Notes under the pieces: model-generated
The model's database searches: none
What the model was told of the DNA's origin: nothing
The model's input: the letters and a program-made list of their open reading frames with translations, nothing else
Source: Hymenobacter sediminis
Lineage (GTDB): Bacteria; Bacteroidota; Bacteroidia; Cytophagales; Hymenobacteraceae
NCBI RefSeq assembly: GCF_003231285.1
Contig: NZ_QKNS01000001.1
Coordinates: 1,240,001 to 1,304,000, forward strand
Length of the DNA stretch: 64,000 bases
Direction: 5' to 3'
In this document: piece by piece, positions 15,809 to 23,958 of the stretch
Numbering within the stretch: the first letter of the stretch is position 1
How the letters are laid out: each line of letters begins with the position of its first letter
Made by a program: the position numbers and the translations under genes

Positions 15809-16366
15809 CTAAATTTCCCACTCACCGGCTAGCAGGCGTGGGATAATGGGTTGGATGATACGGTAGCTGGCACCCCACAGCGGGTAATTGTTGCCCACGC
15901 GGTAGAACGGTACGAGGCGGGGGCCGGGCCAGCCGGCTAGTTCCCAGGTTTCCTCCGTATGGTTCGTGACGTCGGCGAGGTGGCGCAACGGAATTTCCAG
16001 CACCTCATCTATTTCCGAGGTTTGCCACTGCCACGCTTCCGGCCGACGGATACGGCCCAGAAAAGGCGCAATCCGGAAGCCGCTGGGCACTACTACGGTG
16101 GGTAGGGCCGCCAGCACTTCCACGTTGGAGGGGGGTAGGCTCACTTCCTCGAACGCTTCACGCAGGGCCGTGGCTTGCAGGTTTTCGTCCTCGGGCTCGT
16201 GCTTGCCACCCGGGAAAGCCAGCTGGCCGCCGTGCACGCCAAATGCTGCCCGGCGTACCATCACTACCTGAATTTCGCCGTGCTCGTCGCGAAATACGGG
16301 CACCAGTACGGCCGATTCGCGCAGGTTTTTGGGAACAATGAAATCGTAAATGCTAGGGGTTGCCAT
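15809..16366 (-). CDS. CoA pyrophosphatase-type Nudix hydrolase
   Basis: 185 residues from the ATG at 16366. It carries the NUDT7/NudL pattern: an upstream segment, GVHGGQLAFPGGKHEPED, then the Nudix helix ATALREAFEEVSL with its REx2EE residues binding Mg2+. The spacing between GGK and the helix is slightly longer than the generic Nudix box, as is usual in CoA diphosphatases. Expected reaction: hydrolysis of CoA or acyl-CoA to 3',5'-ADP and 4'-phosphopantetheine. It lies 37 bp after the L,D-transpeptidase gene on the same strand and may be co-transcribed with it. Confidence 0.85.
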   Translation of the reverse strand: MATPSIYDFIVPKNLRESAVLVPVFRDEHGEIQVVMVRRAAFGVHGGQLAFPGGKHEPEDENLQATALREAFEEVSLPPSNVEVLAALPTVVVPSGFRIAPFLGRIRRPEAWQWQTSEIDEVLEIPLRHLADVTNHTEETWELAGWPGPRLVPFYRVGNNYPLWGASYRIIQPIIPRLLAGEWEI

Positions 16367-16403
16367 GGGTGCAAGGTACGCACGGCCCGGTCTCCCTGTT
16401 CGG

Positions 16404-17159
16404 CTAGCGCACGGAGTACGCGCCGGCACTTCCCACTGTAACCAGGGGTAGTTGGTGGTTATCCTCGAAATACTGATACCCTACCGCCAACTGCTGCCAG
16501 AACCCCAAGTGCGGACTCATCAGCCGGCGGGCCAGGTTTTCAGTGGTAAGCTCAAACGGGAAAATGTGAACCGGAATAGCCGTTTGTCCGGCCGCGCGGG
16601 CCTCCACAGTCAGCACATACAGCTCCCGGATTCCCGCGTCGGTGATGGGTAGGCAGCCGATGGTGACGTTGGAGCCGTGGATGAAAATGTCGTTGCCGGG
16701 GTCGAGAGTGGCGCTGCGGTACCGGTCGGCGGCGTTGGGGTAGTCGAGGCCCAGAGACAGGTGGTACTTGCTGTCAGGGTTAAACCTGTCGATGGTATAG
16801 AAGCCTTCCGGAATCTGGCCGTCGCCGGCTTGGCGTTTAGGGCCGAGGGTGCCCGAGGTGCCAGCCAGCCGGAAGGTACGCAGCAGTACAAACTGCCCCG
16901 CCCCCTCGTTGCGGCCCCACACCTCCAGCCGCCGCCCTACCTTAAACGCCCGCAGAAACAGCTCTAGCCGTTCGGGGGCCAACCCATGTCGGCGGAGCAG
17001 GGCGTGGGCCGATGTTTCGTGCAAACCATAGGCGGCACGTACGCGCGGAAACCGGAGCTGCTCGTTGCGGAAAGTAGGGTTAGGCTCGGGGCGGCGCGCA
17101 GTGGAGCGGGCATACAGGGTAAGCAGCAAGGCCGCTCCAACCAGCACTAAAAAACGCAT
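16404..17159 (-). CDS. YkuD-family L,D-transpeptidase (YafK-like)
   Basis: 251 residues with an N-terminal signal or membrane anchor (MRFLVLVGAALLLTLYA). The catalytic L,D-transpeptidase motif is present: IHGSNVTIGC, with His161 and nucleophile Cys169. Ahead of it is EGFYTIDRFNPDSKYHLS, typical of the YafK/DpaA branch. Enzymes of this branch act on peptidoglycan tetrapeptides; in E. coli the YafK relative releases the Braun lipoprotein from peptidoglycan. Whether this one forms or breaks links cannot be told here. It is divergent from the hydrolase at 17333, and the Nudix gene follows it. Confidence 0.85.
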   Translation of the reverse strand: MRFLVLVGAALLLTLYARSTARRPEPNPTFRNEQLRFPRVRAAYGLHETSAHALLRRHGLAPERLELFLRAFKVGRRLEVWGRNEGAGQFVLLRTFRLAGTSGTLGPKRQAGDGQIPEGFYTIDRFNPDSKYHLSLGLDYPNAADRYRSATLDPGNDIFIHGSNVTIGCLPITDAGIRELYVLTVEARAAGQTAIPVHIFPFELTTENLARRLMSPHLGFWQQLAVGYQYFEDNHQLPLVTVGSAGAYSVR

Positions 17160-17332
17160 AGAATAAAAAATAGCAAGTCCCCGAAAACGCAGCCGGGACG
17201 CGGTTTAACCTCAACGGTACTTGCATAATGCTTAGTATAGGGAAAGAGTTATATAGGAAAATAAACCTAATTTCTGGTTAGGTTAGAGAAGTAGAACGTC
17301 ATCGTCCACCGGCCGTTTTTCGTACCGCTGCT

Positions 17333-18322
17333 ATGCCTTCCGCTTCCGCCGTTTCTGTTGCTGCCTCCACGGTAGCCTACTGCCCTGATCCGCTGGGCCA
17401 CGATTTTGAACAGCTCGTTCTTCCTCAGCCCAACGATTACGAGGGTCGGGTGCAGGCTGTGCTGGTGCGCTACCGCCGCGAGCCACCGCAACCCACTGCC
17501 TGCGCGGTGCTCTACGTGCACGGTTTCAACGACTACTTTTTTCAGCGCGAAATGGCCGTGGAGTACACCCGGCACGGCTGCCGGTTCTTCGCCCTTGATC
17601 TGCGCAAGTACGGCCGGGCCCTGCTACCCCACCAGCGGCCCAACAACGTGCGCGACCTGACCGAATACTTTGCTGACCTGGATGCGGCCCTGGCACAGCT
17701 GCGGGCAGAAGGCTACCCTGATGTGGTGCTAAGCGGGCACTCTACCGGTGGCCTCATCACCGCCCTTTATGCTGCCCAGCGCCCGAAAGCCGGGCTGGCC
17801 GCGCTGGTGCTGAATAGTCCGTTTCTGGAGTTGCGCCAGCCCTGGCTGCGGCGGCATGTAGCGGTGCCCCTGGCCGTGGCGGTGGGCGCCCGCTGGCCCG
17901 ATATGCCCCTGCCCGCCGGCCTACCCGATACCTACGGCCAAAGCCTGCACCGGGCCTACCGCGGCTGCTGGGACTATGACCTAGCCTGGAAACCCAACCA
18001 CGTATTTCGGGTGAATGCCGGGTGGCTGCGGTCCATTCGGCGGGGGCAGGCGCAAGTGCGGCGCGGGCTGCAACTGGCGCTTCCGGTGCTGGTGCTGCAC
18101 TCCGAGCGCAGTGCTGGCGGCCGCACCTGGCACCCCGACTTCCAGCGCACCGACATCGTGCTGAACGTGGCCCACATCAAAGCCCTGGCCCCGCGCCTCG
18201 GCCCGCAGGTAACGCTGCAAGCCATACCCGGCGCCGTGCACGATGTCTTTCTATCGGCCCCGGAAGTGCGCGCCTCGGCGTATGAGCAAGTGTTTCAATG
18301 GCTGGCTGAAGTGGTGAAATAA
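17333..18322 (+). CDS. Alpha/beta hydrolase, lysophospholipase/monoacylglycerol lipase-like
   Basis: 329 residues without a clear signal peptide. The fold markers are in order: LYVHGFNDYF (oxyanion region, about 60-69), the nucleophile elbow SGHSTGG (Ser137) and a C-terminal GAVHDVFLS (His303); the acidic residue is probably in the ALPVLVLHSE to NVAHIK segment. This is the monoacylglycerol lipase pattern, so an ester or lipid substrate is likely, with exact specificity unknown. It is divergent from the L,D-transpeptidase. A palindromic element lies 60 bp downstream. Confidence 0.82.
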   Translation: MPSASAVSVAASTVAYCPDPLGHDFEQLVLPQPNDYEGRVQAVLVRYRREPPQPTACAVLYVHGFNDYFFQREMAVEYTRHGCRFFALDLRKYGRALLPHQRPNNVRDLTEYFADLDAALAQLRAEGYPDVVLSGHSTGGLITALYAAQRPKAGLAALVLNSPFLELRQPWLRRHVAVPLAVAVGARWPDMPLPAGLPDTYGQSLHRAYRGCWDYDLAWKPNHVFRVNAGWLRSIRRGQAQVRRGLQLALPVLVLHSERSAGGRTWHPDFQRTDIVLNVAHIKALAPRLGPQVTLQAIPGAVHDVFLSAPEVRASAYEQVFQWLAEVVK

Positions 18323-18381
18323 GGTTACTGAAACATCTCACGGTAGCACATGCTACCCTCAAGCCGTAACTGAAACCAGAG

Positions 18382-18512
18382 CTAGTGACTAGTTCCCCTC
18401 CTCAGATGAGGAGGGGCTAGGGGTGGTTGAAAGACTAGAGCTAGTAAGTCGTTCAACGAGTAGTCAACCACTCCTAACCTCTTCTCATCTAAGGAGGGGA
18501 ACTAGTCACTAG
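18382..18512. repeat. MITE-like palindromic element with 49-bp inverted arms
   Basis: Arms 18382-18430 and 18464-18512 begin CTAGTGACTAGTTCCCCTCC and match inversely with about six differences, around a 33-nt centre. Each arm also contains the smaller palindrome CCCCTCCTCAGATGAGGAGGGG or a variant. No coding content. The structure suggests a non-autonomous mobile or repeat element; I could not find a clear target duplication. Confidence 0.7.
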
Positions 18513-18542
18513 ACTTAGCTTTCACTTCACTGTTTCTTGCCC

Positions 18543-18989
18543 ATGACGACTTTTCTTTCCCTTATCAGTGGTGTGGCAGGCGCATTGCTTCTGGGTAGCA
18601 CCCTTGGGCCAGCGCAGACCCTACCCCCAACTCCTTTGGCAACCTTCGTGAAAGAGGCCAAATGGCAGAAACGGGTACTACTGCTTTGTGCGCCTACTCC
18701 CGACGATGCCGAACTACGCCGGCAGCAGCAGCTTTTGGGACCCGTAAAGGCCGACTTGAACACCCGCGACCTGCTTGTGCGTGAGGTTATCTGGAGCCAG
18801 CTTCCGGCAGCCGACCAGCGCTACTTAAGCCAGAAGCTGGGGGTAAGCGGTACGGCCTTTCAGGTGGTCCTGATTGGGAAGGATGGCGGCGTGAAGCGGC
18901 GCGAAACCGAGGCTTTGCCGCCAGCCCAGCTGTTTGCTACCATTGATGCCATGCCCATGCGCCAGCAGGAAATGAAGCGGCCCCGCTAG
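18543..18989 (+). CDS. DUF4174-type exported protein
   Basis: 148 residues from the ATG at 18543 (a TTG two codons upstream is less likely). The N-terminal hydrophobic stretch (FLSLISGVAGALLLGSTLG) is a signal peptide. The core matches DUF4174: WQKRVLLLCAPTPDDAEL, and further on VVLIGKDGGVKRRE. These proteins have a thioredoxin-like fold without a CxxC. Function unknown; periplasmic location inferred. The palindromic element at 18382-18512 sits just upstream and may carry or affect its promoter. Confidence 0.75.
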   Translation: MTTFLSLISGVAGALLLGSTLGPAQTLPPTPLATFVKEAKWQKRVLLLCAPTPDDAELRRQQQLLGPVKADLNTRDLLVREVIWSQLPAADQRYLSQKLGVSGTAFQVVLIGKDGGVKRRETEALPPAQLFATIDAMPMRQQEMKRPR

Positions 18990-19131
18990 CAGCGGCAACA
19001 ACTCAGCAAAAGTTGAGAATAGTAAGCTGCCGCTTCATCGGCCTTTTTCTACACTTGGCGCACCAGCAGTTGACTGAGGCTGACGAACATACCATCTTGC
19101 CCGCATCGTCATCTTTCTGAGCTAGTTGGTT

Positions 19132-19923
19132 ATGAAAAAGCGCTTACTCCTTGCGGCCGTTATTCTGGTAGCCTTCCTGGTGGCTCTGTACGGGGCTCGT
19201 TATGTCAATCCGCTGCTGGGCTACAGCTCGCGGCAGGCTACAGACCTGATGTTTTCCTTGCAACGGGCGGCCTGGTGGCTGGGAGTGCCCATGCTCACGC
19301 TGGCTGCCTTGTACGGGTGGCGCCGGGTGCTACCGGAACTGGGCTGGCAAGCCTCGGTAGGCACTGGCCTGCTGATGGGCCTGGGCTGCACCTTGCCCAT
19401 GTTGCTGGGCTATGCCGGGGTATTCCAGTTTACTTCCGCCGCTGGCCCCGAGCTGTTCTCGAAATTACTGCGGGGGGCCTGGTGGGCTGGGATAAGCGAG
19501 GAAACGCTGTTTCGGGGCTTTCTATTCGGGCAGCTTTACCGGCGGGTGCGGCTGCATTGGCTGCTGGCGGTGCTGGTCCAATCCGGTTTCTTTGCTTCGG
19601 TGCACCTATACCAGAGTCACGATTGGGCATCGGCCGCCACTGTGCTGGGCGTTACTTTCTGCGGCGGCGTGTGGTTTGCCTGGCTCTACAAAAGCTGGAA
19701 CAACCTGTGGGTGCCCGTATTTCTGCACATCTTCATGAACGCCTGGTGGATGCTCTTCGAGGTGTCGGATACGGCCGTGGGCAGCCTGTGGGCCAACGTA
19801 TTCCGCGGCCTGACCATTGCCCTGTCAATTGTGGGTACGGTGTGGCACCTACGCCGCCAGCGCGTGGCGGCCAAGCCAGAAAGCGCACCGGAATGGACAG
19901 GCGTGGCGGAGGCCATCCGCTAA
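19132..19923 (+). CDS. CPBP-family intramembrane glutamic endopeptidase
   Basis: 263 residues from the ATG at 19132. About seven or eight hydrophobic segments make it an integral inner-membrane protein. The CPBP/Rce1 active-site motifs are complete: EETLFRG (Glu123, Glu124), FASVH (His158) and HIFMN (His199, Asn203). In eukaryotes Rce1 trims prenylated CaaX proteins; bacterial relatives serve in peptide maturation or self-immunity, and no peptide precursor is seen nearby. It converges with an SDR gene across a 35-bp hairpin. Confidence 0.9.
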   Translation: MKKRLLLAAVILVAFLVALYGARYVNPLLGYSSRQATDLMFSLQRAAWWLGVPMLTLAALYGWRRVLPELGWQASVGTGLLMGLGCTLPMLLGYAGVFQFTSAAGPELFSKLLRGAWWAGISEETLFRGFLFGQLYRRVRLHWLLAVLVQSGFFASVHLYQSHDWASAATVLGVTFCGGVWFAWLYKSWNNLWVPVFLHIFMNAWWMLFEVSDTAVGSLWANVFRGLTIALSIVGTVWHLRRQRVAAKPESAPEWTGVAEAIR

Positions 19924-19932
19924 CCATAAAAA

Positions 19933-20003
19933 GGCTACCCCTGAAAACAGCGTAAACCCTACCCGGCAGCCGGGTAGGGTTTACGCTGTTTTCAGGGGTA
20001 GCC
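19933..20003. terminator. 71-nt perfect palindrome (35-bp arms) between convergent genes
   Basis: Arms 19933-19967 and 19969-20003 are fully complementary around a single A. It lies between CPBP (+) and SDR (-). A bidirectional terminator role is inferred from position. Confidence 0.7.
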
Positions 20004-20059
20004 CGCACACCATGGCGGAACGGTAAAATCACCCGTTCACCATTTCAGTATCTGACCAC

Positions 20060-20851
20060 TTAGCCAATGCTGCGGATTACGCCGCCATCAACTCGTACGG
20101 AGGCGCCGTTGGTGGCCACCGACAAGGGGCTGGCGAGGTAGGCTACCATGTTGGCAATTTCCTCGGGGGTGATGAAACGCTGGAGCAGGGACGAGGGGCG
20201 GGCGTCGCGGAAGAACTCATGTTCGGCTTCTTCGCGGGTTTTGCCCGCGCCGGCCAGCTTCTGCAAAAACTCTTCTACCCCTTCAGAAGCCGTAGGGCCC
20301 GGCAGCACCGAGTTTACGGTTACTTCCGTGCCTTTTGTCAGCTCGGCTAGGCCGCGGGCTACGGCCAGCTGGGCGGTTTTGGTGGTGCCGTAGTGAATCA
20401 TTTCCGCCGGAATCTGTAGGCCCGATTCGCTGGAAATAAATACGATGCGGCCCCACTTCTTTTCCAGCATTTGCGGGAAGTATTGGCGCGAGAGGCGCAC
20501 GCCGCTCATTACGTTCACCTCGAAGAAACGCAGCCAGTCTTCGTCCGGAATTTCGGCGAAAGGCTTGGGCTCGAAAATACCCACGTTGTTGATCAGAATA
20601 TCCACCTTAGGCACTTCCAGCAGCAGGTAGGTTACCTGTTCCGGCTTGCTGAAATCGACGGCCACGGTGCGGATGGTGGCTTCGGGCGTTTCCTGCAATA
20701 TGGCGTTGCGGGCTTCCTGCAGGCGTGCTTCGGTGCGGCCGGTCAGAATTACCTCGGCACCCTCGGCGGCTAGGCGGCGGGCAATGGCCAGCCCAATGCC
20801 AGCGGTGGAGCCCGTAACCAGGGCCGTTTTGTTAGTGAGTTGTAAATCCAT
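20060..20851 (-). CDS. SDR-family oxidoreductase
   Basis: 263 residues, classical short-chain dehydrogenase/reductase. Cofactor motif TGSTAGIG (13-20), NNVG (88-91), catalytic Ser141, Tyr154 and Lys158 (YGTTK), and PGPT after the active site are all present. An Arg (TGRT, 37-40) at the end of the second strand hints at NADP(H) preference. The substrate cannot be assigned. The ATG start directly precedes the first beta strand. It is a single gene, divergent from the ankyrin gene. Confidence 0.88.
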   Translation of the reverse strand: MDLQLTNKTALVTGSTAGIGLAIARRLAAEGAEVILTGRTEARLQEARNAILQETPEATIRTVAVDFSKPEQVTYLLLEVPKVDILINNVGIFEPKPFAEIPDEDWLRFFEVNVMSGVRLSRQYFPQMLEKKWGRIVFISSESGLQIPAEMIHYGTTKTAQLAVARGLAELTKGTEVTVNSVLPGPTASEGVEEFLQKLAGAGKTREEAEHEFFRDARPSSLLQRFITPEEIANMVAYLASPLSVATNGASVRVDGGVIRSIG

Positions 20852-21059
20852 TAGGGAAAGGGTTTGGAAGTCAGGATGAGGTAGGATAACCCGTAACGAA
20901 GCATTTTGTCAGGGCCCGCCGACTAGTTTTTATCAAGCGGCCAACCTGATCCATTTCGGGCCGGCGCCGTACTGTCTTTCAGCCCCACCCCCCGCAAGGA
21001 GAGCCCAACCTATTCGGTGGGTGCGGGTTATTCACTACTCACCAACGCTACCCCTACCC

Positions 21060-21548
21060 ATGTCTTTTACCTCTTCCCGTCCCGAAGATCTGCTCACGAA
21101 TGCGGCCCGCATGGGCGATGTAGAAACTATTAAAACCCTGTTGGCCGAAGGTGCCGACGTAAACTATCAGGATGGCCGCGGCTTCACGCCCCTTATTCTG
21201 GCCGCCTACGATGGGCACATCGAAGCTACCCGCGTGTTGCTGGAGGCCGGTGCCAACCCCAACGTGCACGACGCCAGCGGCAACACCGCCCTCATGGGCG
21301 TTTCCTTTAAAGGCTACCCCGAAATAGCCCAGCTGCTCATCGACAACGGCGCCGACCTGAACGCCCGCAATGGCAACGACGGTACGGCCCTCATGTTTGC
21401 TACCCTCTTCGGCCGCCACAACATTGTGCCCGTGCTGCTCAAGGCTGGGGCCGATGCTACCCTGCGCGATGTGCGCGGCCTCTCTGCCCGCGACCTGGCC
21501 ATTCAGCAAGGCAACGAAACCGCGCTCAACCTGCTTCCTCAGGAGTAA
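21060..21548 (+). CDS. Ankyrin-repeat protein
   Basis: 162 residues from the ATG at 21060; an upstream extension to 21021 adds 13 non-conserved residues. Four ankyrin repeats are plain, with anchors such as GFTPLILAAYDGHIEATRVL, GNTALMGVSFKGYPEIAQLL and GTALMFATLFGRHNIVPVLL, then a shortened last repeat (GLSARDLAIQQGNETALNLL). There is no signal peptide. Similar small ankyrin proteins often pair with catalase in proteobacteria (AnkB), but no catalase is present here. Likely a protein-binding module. Confidence 0.88.
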   Translation: MSFTSSRPEDLLTNAARMGDVETIKTLLAEGADVNYQDGRGFTPLILAAYDGHIEATRVLLEAGANPNVHDASGNTALMGVSFKGYPEIAQLLIDNGADLNARNGNDGTALMFATLFGRHNIVPVLLKAGADATLRDVRGLSARDLAIQQGNETALNLLPQE

Positions 21549-21584
21549 GGAGTAGGTACCTGGGCAAAAGCTGCAACCGGCCCA

Positions 21585-21609
21585 TAGCCCAGGGGAAATC
21601 CCTGGGCTA
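21585..21609 (+). terminator. Hairpin after the ankyrin gene
   Basis: 10-bp perfect stem TAGCCCAGGG / CCCTGGGCTA with a 5-nt loop; no T run follows, so termination is uncertain. Confidence 0.45.
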
Positions 21610-21719
21610 CTGAATAATCAGCGTGTAAGGTCAAGCTTAGCATAATTCTGGCATCGCCTGGCCGTCAGTGGTATCTGGTCGTATGGGAAAGATGATCTAA
21701 GCATCTTACCTGTACGACT

Positions 21720-22739
21720 ATGAAACTCAAACCCCTGAAAAAACAAACGCTGGTTATTACCGGTGCCACCAGTGGCATTGGCCTCTGCACGGCCCGCATG
21801 GCGGCCGAAGCTGGGGCCAACTTGGTACTGGCAGCCCGCAGCGAGGAAGACCTGCGTCACGTAGCCGCCGACCTCACCAAGCGCGGCGGCAAGGTAGCTA
21901 CCGTAGTGGCCGATGTGGCCCACATTCCCGACGTGCAGCGCATTGCCGCCACGGCCCAAGAGCGGTTTGGTGGCTTCGATACCTGGATTAACAACGCGGC
22001 GGCTTCTATCTGGGGGCGTTTGGAAGAAATCAGCGACGAGGACAGCCGCCGCATGTTCGATACCAACTATTGGGGCGTGGTGAATGGCTCCCTGGAAGCT
22101 ATTAAGCACCTCAAAAAGCACGGCGGGGCCCTCATCAACCTGGGCAGCGTAGCCTCCGACATTGCGTTTCCGCTCCAGGGGCAGTATTCAGCCAGCAAGC
22201 ACGCTATCAAAGGCTTTACCGATGCCCTGCGCATTGAGCTGGAAGAAGAAGGCGCTCCCGTGTCGGTAACGCTGATTAAGCCGGCCGCCATCAACACGCC
22301 CTTCCCCCAGCACGCCCGCAACTACATGGACCGGGAGCCCCAACTGCCCCCACCCGTGTATGAGCCCGAGGAAGTAGCCCACGCCATTATTCACGCTGCC
22401 CAGCACCCGGAGCGCGACGTGTACATTGGCGGAGGCGGAAAGATGTTCAGCTCCATGAACAAGCACTTCCCGCGCGCTATGGACTTCATGAATGAAAAAG
22501 TAAACATGAAGATGCAGACCCGCGACGAGGCCCCGCGCCACCCCGCCGGCTCCCTGCACCGCCCCGAAGTCCGGGACGGTAAAGTCCACGGCGACCATCC
22601 GGGCTACGTCATGAAAAAGAGTCTGTACACCCGCGCCAGCCTGCACCCCGTCCTGGCGACTACCTTCGCGGCCCTGGCCGGCGGCGTGTTAGTCGCCGTG
22701 CTATCGGGCAGAAACAGCACGGATAGCAGCAACCAGTAA
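21720..22739 (+). CDS. SDR-family oxidoreductase with C-terminal membrane anchor
   Basis: 339 residues, longer than a plain SDR. Residues 1-250 hold the Rossmann core with TGATSGIG (14-21), NNAA (91-94), Ser143 and YSASK (Tyr156, Lys160). The extra C-terminal part has a charged His-rich linker (about 270-300) and then a hydrophobic segment (LATTFAALAGGVLVAVLSG), so the enzyme is probably tethered to the inner membrane. Similar SDR-plus-anchor proteins occur widely in bacteria, often in stress loci; the substrate is unknown. A strong hairpin follows at 22755-22791. Confidence 0.85.
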   Translation: MKLKPLKKQTLVITGATSGIGLCTARMAAEAGANLVLAARSEEDLRHVAADLTKRGGKVATVVADVAHIPDVQRIAATAQERFGGFDTWINNAAASIWGRLEEISDEDSRRMFDTNYWGVVNGSLEAIKHLKKHGGALINLGSVASDIAFPLQGQYSASKHAIKGFTDALRIELEEEGAPVSVTLIKPAAINTPFPQHARNYMDREPQLPPPVYEPEEVAHAIIHAAQHPERDVYIGGGGKMFSSMNKHFPRAMDFMNEKVNMKMQTRDEAPRHPAGSLHRPEVRDGKVHGDHPGYVMKKSLYTRASLHPVLATTFAALAGGVLVAVLSGRNSTDSSNQ

Positions 22740-22754
22740 GTTTCTGATCGATGA

Positions 22755-22791
22755 AAAAGCCTCCTGCCGCGTCGTGCGGCAGGAGGCTTTT
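22755..22791. terminator. Terminator after the SDR gene
   Basis: 16-bp stem (22755-22770 with 22776-22791), AAAA on the left and TTTT on the right, so it works on both strands. Confidence 0.88.
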
Positions 22792-22837
22792 GCTTGTAGG
22801 GTAGGGGTAGGAAGTAGAAGATGTAGGGTAAGTTAAT

Positions 22838-22928
22838 GTCATGTCGAGCTTGCCGAGACATCTCGCGTGCTGACGTTGAGTTACTACCCAACGATTCGAG
22901 CGAGATGTCTCGACGGGCTCGACATGAC
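22838..22928. repeat. Dispersed palindromic element, GTCATGTCGAGC family, copy 2
   Basis: 91-bp inverted repeat that begins GTCATGTCGAGC and ends GCTCGACATGAC. The arms agree over about 30 bp apart from a 4-nt difference. Same core as the element at 15680-15771. Confidence 0.75.
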
Positions 22929-22941
22929 GGGCTGTTTGGGC

Positions 22942-23241
22942 CTACCCGCGCTTTTCCAGAGGCTTCCAGGTTTGCTCTACCACGGCGGCCGTATTGGTTG
23001 ATAGAAAATCGTTGTACAGGTCTTCGGCCGGGCCCTGGCCCAGCAGCGGCTCCCCCTCGGAGGGTAGCACCAGCAGCAGCGCGGCCGGCGAGAGGCCCAG
23101 TGCAGCCGTGAGCTGGTGGAGTAGGGTGGCAGGGTCGTCGGCGTAGGCTTCCTGCAGCTTCACTACTGTGAGGTGTTGGCCCTTGTGCTCAATCTGTGCG
23201 TACACGCCCGCCGGCCCGGTCGAAAAGGTATCTGGTTCCAT
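22942..23241 (-). CDS. Small hypothetical protein
   Basis: 99 residues, no signal peptide. A compact mixed alpha/beta sequence (VYAQIEHKGQHLTVVKLQEA, then LLHQLTAALGLSPAALLLVLP) that I do not recognise. Codon composition is like that of neighbouring genes, and the ORF fills the space between the palindromic element and the divergent gene at 23437, which supports it as real. Function unknown. Confidence 0.5.
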   Translation of the reverse strand: MEPDTFSTGPAGVYAQIEHKGQHLTVVKLQEAYADDPATLLHQLTAALGLSPAALLLVLPSEGEPLLGQGPAEDLYNDFLSTNTAAVVEQTWKPLEKRG

Positions 23242-23398
23242 AGGTGCTGAGGTTTTCCTACCCCTATACGCAAGCCCAAGCCTGCGCGCCGATTTTACCG
23301 CAAAGGGCCGAGGTTCAGTGCATCGCCGGGCACCAAGGCGTGCTCCGTGCCCAGACTGCCAGGCGCATTGCTTGCGCGGTTACTTGTGTTCTTCCGCC

Positions 23399-23406
23399 TA
23401 TATTTG
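23399..23406 (+). promoter_or_regulatory. -7 promoter box TATATTTG
   Basis: Exact TAnnTTTG, 30 nt upstream of the ATG at 23437. A TTG at 23372-23374 is 24 nt away, slightly beyond the usual spacing. Confidence 0.5.
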
Positions 23407-23436
23407 ATTGACTCTCTACTCCTTGCCTTCCTCTGT

Positions 23437-23850
23437 ATGTCGTTGGCCTTGCCTGTTTACTTTGAAAATGCCGCGGCCCGCATTTGTGAGAGCCCCGAGG
23501 GATTTGCCGTAGTAAAGTGGCACAAGGGGGGCCGCAAGCCCGAGGACTTTCGGGCTGTGCTCAGCCAGCTCGACCGCCTCTTACGGCTGCGCCAGTGGAG
23601 CAAGCTGCTGGCCGACCAACGCGACCTGACGGCCTTCACGGAAGCCGAACGCACCTGGGTGCTGGAAGAATGGTTACCGCGCGCCGTAGGCGAAGGCCCG
23701 TACCGCTACGCCGCCGTGCTCCTGCCCCTGGATGTATTTGCCCGTCTGGCCTCCAAGTCAGTCACAGCAGAGTCGCATAAAAAACGCCTAACCTACCAGT
23801 TCTGCGAAACCGAAGCCGAAGCAGTGAAGTGGCTGCAACAGCAGCGCTAA
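23437..23850 (+). CDS. Hypothetical protein, STAS/SpoIIAA-like
   Basis: 137 residues from the ATG at 23437; a longer GTG frame from 23347 would run through the promoter box and is rejected. The protein begins with a strand-rich part (LPVYFENAAARICESPEGFAVV) and continues with helices and a C-terminal FCETEAEAVKWLQQ. That end resembles the tail of the bacterial STAS-like SpoIIAA family (F-x-x-xxEAxxWL), but similarity elsewhere is weak. Probably cytoplasmic; function not assigned. Confidence 0.6.
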   Translation: MSLALPVYFENAAARICESPEGFAVVKWHKGGRKPEDFRAVLSQLDRLLRLRQWSKLLADQRDLTAFTEAERTWVLEEWLPRAVGEGPYRYAAVLLPLDVFARLASKSVTAESHKKRLTYQFCETEAEAVKWLQQQR

Positions 23851-23958
23851 GTGCTGGGAGTAGCTTATCCTACTGGAATTGCCGAGAAATAGCGTACTTA
23901 TCCGGCGGGGCAGCAATTCTGCCGACCTTATACTGTGTCAATCACCGTGACGATTTCA

